Source: Stropharia rugosoannulata
Lineage: Eukaryota > Basidiomycota > Agaricomycetes > Agaricales > Strophariaceae
Assembly (NCBI GenBank): GCA_028532985.1
Contig: JANCIK010000010.1
Coordinates: 682,001-746,000 of the forward strand
Length of the DNA: 64,000 bases
Direction: 5' to 3'
The first letter of the stretch is position 1. Each line of letters opens with the position of its first letter. Below the pieces are notes generated by a model. It was not told the DNA's origin. It did no database searches and saw only the letters and a program-made list of their open reading frames with translations. This document shows positions 10,337 through 20,800 of this stretch, in pieces. The translations under genes and the position numbers were made by a program.

Positions 10337-13139
10337 ATGTACATTCTCGAAGCAACCAAAGCCACCTCAACTACTTTGAAAAGTTTGTCGAGCTTCATTC
10401 CAGTACCAGCGCTGAGTCCAGTATTGGAACTTGCTACGCGTATTGTCGAATCATGCGAGGTAAGTCAGACATGCGCTAATATGAGCCGCGCTAATTTGAA
10501 CGAAAAGGATGCAACTTCGATCGAGGAGGATGTCGACGAGCTTCGCAAGCGGGTTGTTTCCCTGAGTGTTCTTATTGTTAACAAGGTCCCATCGGATCGC
10601 AGTGTCAGCGAAGAACTGCAAGCCAGAATCAACAGTCTTCAGTTGTGTGTGATGTTCTATAAATTATTAGGAGTCACTAAAGTTCCGGGTTTTCTAGGGT
10701 ACTGGTAGAGATTGAACGAGCTCTAAACGCCATCAAGAATCAGCGGAGATTGCTTCTGGTTCTTTTCCCTCAGTTGAATAAGGACAGAGTTGATAAGTGT
10801 GTCAGAGATCTGGGTATCGCTCTCGAAACATTCGATGTAGGTCTTTGCTCTACTGCTTTCTTGAGAGACATACAGTAATGTCTGTGCAGATGTCCCAAAG
10901 GCTCGAGGTCGAGGGAATCCTCGACAATATTCTGCAGAAGACCAACGACATACATAAGGATATGAAAGAGGTCAAGGCGGATGTCAAGAAACTCATTGAA
11001 ACTCTACACCCTCATGCATCTCCGTACGCTGTTGGTTGACAGGATATGCCATCTTTACCCAAGATATTTTTTGGGCGTGACGACGATGTTTCCACCATTG
11101 TTAACCGTCTCTCAACTGAGGATGGGTCGCATGTGTGTATTACTGCGTCCGGTGGAATGGGCAAAACACGGCTAGCGCTCGCTGTGATCCATGATCCTAC
11201 TATTTGTAACACCTTTGGGCGCTATCGATTCTGGGTGCCGTGTGTAACAGCAACAACAGCAGATGCGCTCCGTCGATTGCTATACATCCAGCTTTCCATT
11301 ACAGCAGAAAATTTCGACAGCCTCGACATCCTCGTCACTGAGCTGAAGGCTACAGAGGATAAACGGCTCATCCTACTAGATAACTTCGAAACCCCTTGGG
11401 AGTCGAACGGAGAAGGAGATAAAATTAGTGACATTCTCATCAAGATTGCCGATGTCCCCCATGTTACTCTCCTGGTCACGATGACCTCCGCATTTCCTCC
11501 CATGCAGGATATCGACTGGAAGCATCACCATCTCCGTCCGCTGGATGCCCTGGCTGCACAGAAGGCTTTCTTGGCCGAGTGTCCGTCCTCGTCGTCAGAT
11601 TTGGCAGGTATCGACAAACTCACGCATGCTGTTGGATACGTTCCATTGGCCATCAATCTCATGGCACGCACTAGTCAAGGATCATTCCTACCAACACAAT
11701 CTCTTCTGAAGGAATGGACATCGAGTGGACCTGCAATGCTAAACGGCCTGAACGACCGTATTCAACGATCCATAGACCTGATTCGCGCAAATGGCACCGG
11801 AGGCGACTCAGCACTAAAACTCCTCGCTATCCTGTCGATGCTGCCCCTCGGGACAACAATCAAGAACCTGGAATCAGTGTGGGCCACTGTAATATCGTCA
11901 CTGTCCAGTGCCCTTGGTGATTTGCGTCGCACAGCGCTTGTAGAATGCGACGATGGAGAGTCTAGCCGCGTCTACATTATTCCGACTATTCAAGCATACA
12001 TGAAGCAGCATGGGCTCATACCAAAGGATGTTCAAATACACGTACGACGTGCTTGTCAAGAATTTGTACTTAAGAATAAATTCTACATTGGCGACGAGCC
12101 TGATTACAGAGAAAGAGTGACAGCGCTTTCCGAGGAACACAACAACATAGAGGTTCTTTTGTTGCAGGATAATGTCGAAGATGACCTGGAACGTCTGCAG
12201 CGCGCCGAGGGACTCGTAGCGTTTTGTTTCTATTTATGCGACGTCAAACCGAGTATCACAATTGCCCAGCTGGCACTAAAAGCTGCAGAAGCTACCAAGA
12301 GCCGTCGCTGCATAGCTGAAGCACACGAAGCTCTTGCGGATATGTACGGCATAGCTGATCAGTTTGACACAAGCTATCATCATAATGTGGAAGCCCATCA
12401 GCACTTCATTGATATAGAAGACTTTGCGCGGGCAGGCGAGTGCACCTATGACATGATGATTTCCTCCATGATTTCGGACGGCTCTGTAGCACCAGGACTG
12501 ACAGTCAAATCACTCGCTGATCAGGCACAGGCCGAGCTTTCCCATGACCAGGGTGATGAATACAGTACGGCTCGTGGCATGCTAGTACGTGGAGAATATC
12601 TTTGGGATACCAGCACAATGGACGACTCTCGAACAACATTAACAAAAGCGTTGGATGTATTCAAGATGTTGGGATGTCCGACCAGCACTGTTAACTGTCT
12701 ACGGCTATTGGCTAGGACAGAGGCAGTAAGCGGAAACTACGAACTCGCACTTGACCTATGTTGCCAAGCACTGGAAATCACAGAACGGCATGGTCTCACC
12801 ACTGGATTAACTGGCTCATTGTTACGCCTGCAGTCATCGTACTTGATAGTCCTGGAGCACTATGACGAGGCTGAACATGCTCTTCAAAAGTCCCTCAAAT
12901 TTGCACAAATTGAAGGCTCATTCCTGAGCATTGCACAGATCCTGGATAAGCTTGCCTATATCTCTACCAAACAAGGGGATATAGATCAAGCAATTCAATT
13001 ATACACCGAGGCAAAGGTACAGTTCAGAAAGGTGCAATCACACTTAAATGGAGAAGTGCAAAAGCAGAGATGTGAAAGGAATGTCCAAGCACTAGCTAGT
13101 GGTTGCCTTGATGATATTGAAAAGCCCTTGCTCTATTAG
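10337..13139 (+). pseudogene. NB-ARC / TPR NLR-like paralogue with in-frame TGA
   Basis: Exons 10337..10459, 10508..10644, 10698..10836 and 10890..13139 join in frame. They would encode about 881 residues apart from TGA at 11037-11039. The first ~180 residues form an amphipathic helical region (LKSLSSFIPVPALSPVLEL, EDVDELRKRVVSLSVLI) resembling the fungal MLKL_NTD-like four-helix bundle. NB-ARC follows (GGMGKTR, LILLDN, GYVPLA), then TPR-like repeats. The paralogue at 286-2526 has AAA (Lys) where this copy has TGA, within a changed GGTTGACAG. An ATG three codons later (11046) could start a 697-aa NB-ARC/TPR protein alone. This may be a pseudogene, a split effector/sensor pair, or a readthrough case (TGA-C context). 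Confidence 0.8.
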
Positions 13140-16100
13140 CTTTTTTTGTTCATGTATGCCATGTATCAATTAACCTCTTTTTATGCAACAAGTCATTGAA
13201 AATTGGCAGTTTGGGTCATTCTGAAGTCACTATAAGTTGCTAGCTGAACTTTATACTATGACTTTCTGTTATTATCATTCTTGCATAACATTCAGAAAGC
13301 TTTCAGATGGAAAATTATATGCACCATATAGAACCTGCCTGTGCTTCTACACATCTTTCACGGCCGGTTGTTTGATCTTGTTGAATACACAATTATTGAG
13401 TAAATTAGGGCTACCATGTACCATGATTAGCTCAACAAGTGGCCATGGCTGATATACTACTCTACTGTAGTATAAAATGGTAGTTTAGGCAAACGGCCTC
13501 TATGCAGATTTCTGCAACATGTTGCGCACTGTGCTCAGTTACAAGTACAGTTGTTCCCGAGCTGGATCTGCCTATATGCAAATCCCATAATTTGTCCACT
13601 CGCTATACCTGGTCTGCGCCGTGCATGCAGAGCAAGCTGCGAGAATCCTCTCCTTAAGCGCACCTCCTCTACTCTCGCAAAAGAATGTCTTGAAAACGTG
13701 TGGACGTTTCGGCAGCTATATGTAAAATGATGAACCATGTAGCACTCCGGGAATGAACACCGCCACAGAAGATAACCAGTAAGGGAAAACTGAGAACGAT
13801 CTGACCAGGAAGCACAAAGAGGACACACGTAAATAACAAAATGTACGACAAAGACGACAAGCACACGCACGGCGTCCAGGATTCAGCCAGAAAATGAGCG
13901 TGGAGACAATGCCACGGCGCAGACTGGTACTAGTGGGTGAGAGAGCACGGGAAGGAACAAACTTGTAATGCAGGAGTTCCGGGGTTGACACGGCAGTGTT
14001 CCCCGACGGGGCCAAAAGTAAGACGAAGACATACTCTAGACATGACTAAATTCCTGTGCATTCCTTGTTGCTTGGAGAATGTGTATGTCAAGGAACAGGC
14101 ATTTGAATGAGGTAGATGCAGTGGAACCACAGGCGCAAATACGGAAACAGCAGCATTTTACATAATAACAGCACCATCCACTTCTCAATGGGTAGGTGCA
14201 CCCCACTTCGTAGTTCGGGTGGTAGACGTGTTGTCCTGGAATCTATATCAGAGCAGGCTTCAGGAGACAGTGAGAGATGTGGTGCGGTATGGATGCAAAA
14301 GCGAACACGAACTCCGATGCAGGGATAGGCATAGAGACGAGCATGCAGAATACGTCCATGGTATAGCGGAGGAGAATGTGGGGAAAGCAAACTTTTATGC
14401 GGACCTCGGACGCTGGCGTGGTGTGTGGGCAGTCCCGGGCTCGAGATTGTGGCGCACCTCTGGAAGTGGTGAGAGGCCAGGCCGTGGCGGCATTATGTAC
14501 ACAAATGAACGGGCTTCAGGGCAAAGGTGCCCGAGCAAGTCCATGATCTCGTTTTTCTTGCTGCTTCGTGGTACTGTAAGGATGGAAACATACCTGCGCT
14601 CCGAATCTGTCGTTACAGCACACTGCAAGATCAAAATAAGGAAAGAAACATACATACTCCCTGAGCCTGTTGACACACACAAGCACGGCAGCTGCTCGCA
14701 CTCACAGGCGACCACACTAACACCACGGGCCCTGAAGAAAATTTACAAGCTTCAGACATTTACCAAACACCAATGAACAAATCTGGAAAACATTGGGCAA
14801 CAATGAATAGAAACCGCATTTGGGCATTACACACTCAGGCAACAACAAAGAGAGGCGGAAGCAGCACCTTACTAAATATGTTACTTAACATGCATTCACA
14901 GATAAGCGACAATTTAAAATAGGGACACACGGCATGGTTTGGAGACTGGTACCTGACCTAGGATCGATACACAAGTGCCGTACAGAAATTTATGGGAAGT
15001 TTCCAGGCATAGAAGCGAAGCACGGAGCTTTAGGAATGAGAACATCTAAAAAGGGAACTCAATGCGCCACATAGATAGTTTGTAAATATTTGAATCTCTT
15101 TTGTATTTAAGCAGAAAATATCAGACATGGGAGGGCAGCAAGTAGCGCTCCCCAGTTCTCCCCTTCAGTTCAGAGGTCATTTGGCCATGTAGTCTGCCCT
15201 TTAAGACAGTTTATTCGGATACATACTACAACTGTGTTACCATGCTCTCACACCATTCTTAAAACTCATTCGGCGTCCTCATCAGTCGCCTCTCGCACAC
15301 CACCTTACTATCTTTCAGTACACCCATGTCCGGAAATCTGTAGTCAAATAACAGATAAGTGTGGGAGCCTCACGATGGGATGAAGCGGCTAACCGCTGGG
15401 ATACGAAAATGCGGATGCACAGACCCGACCAGAACACAGCGCAGGTGCGGATTCAAGCTCAAGAATGACGTAAATGGATGCCGGGTCAAGACTCAAGACC
15501 ACCAGGACGCGCTGTATACTCCAGAGTTACGTTATCGCAACGGGGACAGAAGAAACCGCCATGCAATCACGTCACGTATGCATTTTGGAGTCTACTCTGT
15601 CCTGACTGGGGGAGGGGGCCCATGGGTCCATGAGGTGTAGGTACGATGCCGGGAAAGGGAAGTAGATGCTGTCCGAACAGACACTAGAGGTTGGAAGTGC
15701 TGGGGTGGTTCTTGCGCAGCTCCAGGCTCGGGAGGGCCGTGGCGTATTTCAGGATGTGATGAGAGGCTTGATCGCGGTGGGGGATATGCACACGAATGGA
15801 TTGGATTGACGGCAGTGAGCGTCGGCAAAGGGGTAGATGTGGACAGTGCGAGTTCATGTTCTCATTTTCTGCTGCTCGGTGGTACACACAAGGCTGGGAG
15901 CATCTAGACAAATAACAGGTCAATATAGGGACCTCACCACGAGATGGAGTGCTGACCTGAATCAAGCCAACCGAAGAAGCATGAGGGAAAATCCAAGAGC
16001 ACGCCATATATGCCAATGTCATGCCTTCATGGGGCGAAGGAGGGGGGAGCGAGACAATGTGCAGAGATGGCAGGGGGTTGATGGAGCTGAGTTGGGTGCG

Positions 16101-17171
16101 TTGCTAAGTAGGAGACCATTCTCCTTCGTGACTACATGGTAGGCGTGTGGGAACAACCAAGAGCGGTGTATACCCCAATGTCGCGCTGTTACGGAGAGAA
16201 GGGGAAGAGACAACGTACATGCAGGTCCGAGAAGAAGGGATGCATAGTTAGAGACTAGACGTGATACGGGGAGGTATGCAGGGAAAGGAATCGGTACATG
16301 ACTAGGGGTGGACAGTGTATGGTCCCGGACTCGGGACTGGGGACATGCTTCAGGAAGCAGTGAGAGAGAAGGTGGAGAGGTGTTACAGATGCTGTGAAAT
16401 CAAAAGCAGGGAGGGAGACAAACCCGGATAAAGAATCCTTCGATGGGCTGGGACTGGCAGAGCGAACAATCAAGGTAGTGCCAAGGTAGTGCATGAAGCA
16501 GCCAGTGTGATGTCTGCTTGGCCATTCTGCCGAAGCGGGGCGGAGAGAATGAGTATGAGTGATGTTAGTAGAGTAGTAGAGGTACAATGTATGCATGCTT
16601 ACCATCATGGAAGCCTGCCTGTGTCTACTAGGCATTCCACCGCTACCTATCAACATGCGTACTCCATCAGCGTGTTTCAGTTGCGTCTGGTCAGTGTATT
16701 TTGATTCTTTGTAGAGACATTGAGGAGACGTCGCACTTGTGTTGTGGTGGAAGCAAAGTGTAAGAGGTTGGTAAGAGGGGGTTGAGGGGGAGAGAAGAGC
16801 GCATATGCCGGGCCACGCTTACTTATGTCATCAGTTGGCACCATCGAGGATTCCAAACAATGCAACGCGTGTTCTTGGCATTCAACTCCGCTGCATCCAT
16901 GTGTCTCTATGCCTGTCCTTCTTGCTTTTTGCTTGAAGTGTACCATTGTCTATGGTACACGTTTCCTGTGTCGATGTTCCCTGAAGCTGTGTCTCTTTAT
17001 TCCAGAATCAACATTCCCCGGCACGTGGCCCTACTTGGGAGTCAGAGTTGAGTCAGAGTTAATAAATAAAAAATTATTAGGAATTCTACTACTACCTGTT
17101 CACATGTGTGCGGGCCTATTTTCAGCGTTGTATGATGCGAATTCAGTCACGTCCGGTTGGTGCATGATGAT
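13140..17171. repeat. intergenic mosaic of dispersed repeats
   Basis: The first ~190 bp is the duplicated NLR 3' flank. The rest holds diverged copies of the same families as 2.8-6.2 kb. The segment near 15,462-15,560 (GTAAATGGATGCC..GTCAAG, TATACTCCAGAGTTACGTTA) matches 39,965-40,030. The unit at 16,800-16,890 (TATGCCGGGCCACGCTTA, ATTCCAAACAATG) matches those at 9.2, 38.0 and 45.3 kb. The frame at 14,219-14,776 has no gene-like features. Confidence 0.55.
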
Positions 17172-17178
17172 TGTTGAG
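17172..17178 (+). repeat. target-site duplication TGTTGAG, left
   Basis: These seven bases directly precede the left terminal inverted repeat and recur as TGTTGAG directly after the right one at 37989-37995. Joined, the two flanks rebuild a stretch resembling an uninterrupted dispersed repeat near 40,050-40,090, as expected of an insertion site. Confidence 0.8.
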
Positions 17179-17464
17179 CACATAGAACAGTCCCCTGGTA
17201 CCGTACATAATAGTGTAACCAGGATCTAAATATATACTATACACTATAGTCTTGTTCCTGAGGAATCTATTTTAAGGTATTGACCGTACCTAATGGACGG
17301 AACCGGTTTCTAACTATGTACCGTGGCCTACGGCTCCATTCTGCCAGAATCCAGGCTCACAGCCACAGTCACATCCCGGTGAGGTCCCGACACCATGCCA
17401 GTCGGAGCCCTGAAAGCACCGACAGCACTGACTGTTGGTGCCCCATCATAGCCCACCTTCCTCG
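17179..17464 (+). repeat. left terminal inverted repeat of the giant KDZ element
   Basis: It starts CACATAGAACAGTCCCCTGG and is matched in reverse complement at 37704-37988. By eye about nine substitutions and one 2-bp indel occur over ~286 bp. It contains an AT-rich stretch (AAATATATACTATACACTAT) that could serve as promoter or transposase-bending DNA. Homology fades beyond 17,464. Confidence 0.85.
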
Positions 17465-17879
17465 ACTTCTGCTGTATGGCCCTCGTCAAATAAAGTATTG
17501 GGACCATTTTGAATATGCCTTACAAGTGTATAAAAGCCTACTTGTCAATAATTTCATTGTCAATCTTCAGAGAAACATATCGCACACCCCACCATCCGGA
17601 CAAGGTCGGCTCGGCCCCGAACACAATTTTTACGCATATGATCAATAGCTATGGTTAGGAAACTTCTACTCCAACTTTTCCGTCTCTGCTACTAGTTGAC
17701 GTTGAAGGACGGATAATCTTTGCAATCCGTCTATACATAGTTCCCAGCATGCTTTTTCCATCAAGAATTGCTATTTTCGGGCATTGGTTAACACTGATAA
17801 TTTTGTTTGGAAATCCGGTCCAAGGTCCATATCATCAATCATTTTTGAGGTGTTGCAGATATCTTCCCATGGGCAGGTC
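17465..17879. other. subterminal region of the KDZ element, no gene seen
   Basis: AT-rich DNA between the left inverted repeat and the first gene. The open frame 17280-17648 starts in the inverted repeat and its right-end counterpart differs by frame, so I do not call it. No repeated motif was recognised here. Confidence 0.5.
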
Positions 17880-18428
17880 TTAATGGACAGTTAGATATAC
17901 TCCTATAATTATTCCATAGCGGGGACCTACGTATGAAATGGGAATTGCTGATGCAATGTCTGTTACTTGATCCAAATTGAAGACAGGGAACTTCAGAAGC
18001 AGTAGGGAGTCAGAGTCAATGTTAGGTTGTCTGATAGTCTTCTTGGGTATAGCTGTTGTGTCCAGGCCCGTAGAAAGTTGAGCTTGAGCATCTTTGTATA
18101 CCGTAAATTCACTGTTTTTATTTTGACCAAACTGATTACTGCGCGGAGGTTGTCTGATTGCTTCATCGGAGTTGGACACATGTAGGACAGTTGTGATTGC
18201 TCTTGGACTCGAAATTTCAAGCAAATCGTCATTGATGTCGATGATCCTTACTGGGCTTGATACTTCGATCTCGTCATCACTGCTTTCTTCAACCATTAGT
18301 GATATGTTATCCTTGTAACCCGGGATTGGAATTGGACTGGAAACCTTGATTTCATCATCACTACTTTCTTCCAGGAGGCTAGCCTTTCTTTTTAAGTTGC
18401 CTACATCATACATTATAATATGCACCAT
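17880..18428 (-). CDS. acidic SSDDE-repeat protein, ~182 aa, possibly partial
   Basis: Reading leftward from an ATG at 18428 the frame stays open for about 182 codons. It contains two imperfect repeats of ~25-30 residues, each with EESSDDEI followed by VSSP, and a shorter third (LLEISSPRA). Hydrophobic residues beside acidic Ser/Asp clusters recall SUMO-interacting motifs, but that is only a resemblance. The frame remains open upstream to 18716, so the start is uncertain. It is divergent from the Zn2Cys6-like gene at 18776, as the 158-aa gene at 58286-58881 is from its Zn2Cys6-like neighbour. I do not recognise the family. Confidence 0.45.
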   Translation of the reverse strand: MVHIIMYDVGNLKRKASLLEESSDDEIKVSSPIPIPGYKDNISLMVEESSDDEIEVSSPVRIIDINDDLLEISSPRAITTVLHVSNSDEAIRQPPRSNQFGQNKNSEFTVYKDAQAQLSTGLDTTAIPKKTIRQPNIDSDSLLLLKFPVFNLDQVTDIASAIPISYVGPRYGIIIGVYLTVH

Positions 18429-18519
18429 TCCATCAATATGTATCACGTACGATGTGCCATTTAGAAACTGGTTACACGAAAGTAAGAACTGGAAAGGATG
18501 GTATTTATCAATTGCCAGT

Positions 18520-18605
18520 CGGAGGTATGCCGACATGCCGGGGATACCGGGGAGATGCCGGAGCGCACCCGAGGATACCGGCAATATCCCGGTCAGATGA
18601 CGCAC
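18520..18605 (+). repeat. GC-rich short repeats (CCGG/ATACCGG units)
   Basis: Between the divergent gene pair lies an irregular run of CCGGGGATACCGG, GATGCCGGAG and GATACCGGCAATATCCCGG units. It forms several overlapping small palindromes around CCGG. It could bind a protein in the shared promoter or simply be a microsatellite. Confidence 0.55.
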
Positions 18606-18775
18606 TTTGGCCCTGTTTGGCTGCCATTGAAATATTCGGATCGCTGCCGGTTTCAACTTGTAACAATCTTTTTCTCCACGCCGTTGCATTGCACGCCTCC
18701 GCTCCCTCTCACTCATTCATCCCGTCCTTGGCCTCATCTATCTGTTCATACCTCCGCTCACACCCCGATCATAAA

Positions 18776-20800
18776 ATGTCATCCTCAATGAATACTGACC
18801 AGGCTTTCCTTGCATCACGGGCCGAATTTCACAAGTCGTTGGTTGATATGTGGGTGTGCCGAGATAGGACCGCATTGGAGGGGGAATGGAATAGCATCTA
18901 CGAGTGTTCATCCAGGGTAAGTACCATCTTATTAGATCCTAATATCACTCACTAATGCGTGTATTCGGCGCGTTCTAATTCAGCTCTGTCGGACAAAGAA
19001 AAATAGGGCGACCACCGGATGGACGATTGTTGACTACATGTATCACTACGGCCTTTCACTGTCGGAATCAAAGAAATCAATGTCGTTCAATGATCTGAGC
19101 ACGCGAATGTCATTGGGTATGAAAACGATGCTCACTATGCAACAAGGAGAGCTAGGGGTGGCAAGAGAGAGTTTGTTTGGCAGTAAGTGCTCTACAAACC
19201 GTATATATATGTTCTCATAATGGTCGCACATAGATGACAACATCCCAACATGGTTCCAACAAGCCCCAGGTACAAATAGAACAGCAATAGCATCACAGGA
19301 TGCAAAGGAAGGCAATGAAGGCAAAGCGAAGGGCACCAAAGGAGAAGGCAGTGCTGCTGCAGCAGCGAAGGTTGTTGCAAAGGCGGTGCAAGGAAAAACA
19401 AAGACCAAGTTACGGAAGGAGTCGAAAGGAAAGGGAAAAGAAAAAGAAATCAGTAAGCCAAAGAGACAATTTTGAAGACCAAACTTTATGCAATATTTTC
19501 CAGATGTTGATGGTTGGGAGACTTTGGCTGAACTTGATGCCAAGCAAAGGAAAAAGAGGCATAGGAAGGTGAGTATATGGATCATACCCAGACATTTGTT
19601 AACAAGCTTGATAGGTGTTTAAATCGAAGCCGACTGTTGGCTCGGAGGACGACCGGGATGAAAACGAGACACAAGTCGGAGGTACACAAGTCGGAGGTAG
19701 TACAGATCCTCCGACGGCGCCGACTCCGGTGAAGGTTGTCGGCCCTCCGAGCCATACCCCTCCGAGACTGCCAATTGAGTCCGCAAAGGCAGACAAAGTA
19801 CAGGATCCAGAGGGAGAGGAGCATGATGTCGAAATGGTGGACGGAACCATCAATGTGATTCCACACAAGAAACAAATTAGTCGGGTGCCCAAACGAAACG
19901 TCAAACCTGAAGTTTGGATTGCAAATGCCAGCACCAGCCACGAGCCAGAGGTTCCGAGGCATATGTCTCGTATTACAAGGAAGTCAATGTGACAGAAGTG
20001 GAATGACACGACCGCTGACGACAACAACACACCCGACTACGCACCATTGGAGAGGGCAAAGGCCCAGAGGCACTCCTGTATTGTCGCCGCCCATGAACGT
20101 TGCAAACGCTGCGCAAGGGGATCTCATGGCTGCTTTTATCCTGATAAGCATACCCTCAACCAGCGCTTGAAATACGAGAAGCAGCGTGGAGGCCCTATTG
20201 CCTGTATGCGTTGCAAGAAAATGAAAGTCAAGTGCGAGGTCGATGATGCTCAAGTTAGTGGAACGATGAAGACCAACGTTGTAACAGATGATGGCTATAA
20301 CAGCTCACCGACAACCGACTCCGAATCGGACATGACCGACAAGGGCGAAGAAATCGAGGAGGGGGAAGATGCTACCGAGTGGGTTCCACGGTCCCAGTCT
20401 AGACCCAACAAGAAACCACCGGTCAGGCAAACAAGGACAACGAAGAAAGAGGTAGAACGATCCAGGTCGGCGCAACCATCTACGTCGGCTCGGCCCTGAC
20501 CCGGCTTGTCCGACATTGGCCTTAGCACACAGCTTGGAGATTTCCTTAAGCCACTTGAAGAATATTTCAACAGCAAAACATCAGAATCCATGCCATTGAC
20601 ACTGGGTGAAGTATTGGTGAAAACACTGGTGGACATTCGAGCGGTTTTGGACGATATTTCGCAGGTTATGGACAAACAAGTCAGTCAAGGAAAACGCTTG
20701 CATCAAATAGCCCAGCAAGTAAACAATAACTTTGAGGCAATATCTCAAATTGCAACAAAAGTGGGATGCTCAGCGGCACGGCGACTCAGCGCATCACGGA
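18776..20800 (+). pseudogene. Zn2Cys6-like / coiled-coil gene, broken by two TGAs and a transposon
   Basis: Exons 18776..18916, 18984..19182, 19234..19452, 19504..19568 and 19615..~20800 join in phase. The last exon has TGA at 19990-19992 and 20497-20499; reading resumes in the same frame after each. Both could be CGA codons hit by C-to-T change. Between the stops is a CX2CX6C...CX2CX6C array (CKRCARGSHGC, then 23 residues, then CMRCKKMKVKC). It fits a fungal Zn2Cys6-type cluster with a long loop and is followed by an acidic stretch. After the second stop comes a helical, probably coiled-coil region (LDDISQVMDKQV..RLHQIAQQV). The 2.4-kb TIR element interrupts it at 20801. The intact counterpart in the second element is at 59071-62192. 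Confidence 0.75.

Noticed and set aside
11037..11039. TGA in the second NLR as a selenocysteine codon
   Set aside because: Higher fungi generally lack selenoprotein machinery and the paralogue has lysine, not cysteine.
14219..14776. A 185-codon plus-strand open frame
   Set aside because: Cys/Arg-rich random-looking translation in GC-rich repeat DNA, no splice context or homologous frame elsewhere.
17280..17648. A 122-codon frame starting in the left inverted repeat
   Set aside because: The copy in the right inverted repeat is shifted by indels and changes frame, so the frame is not conserved.
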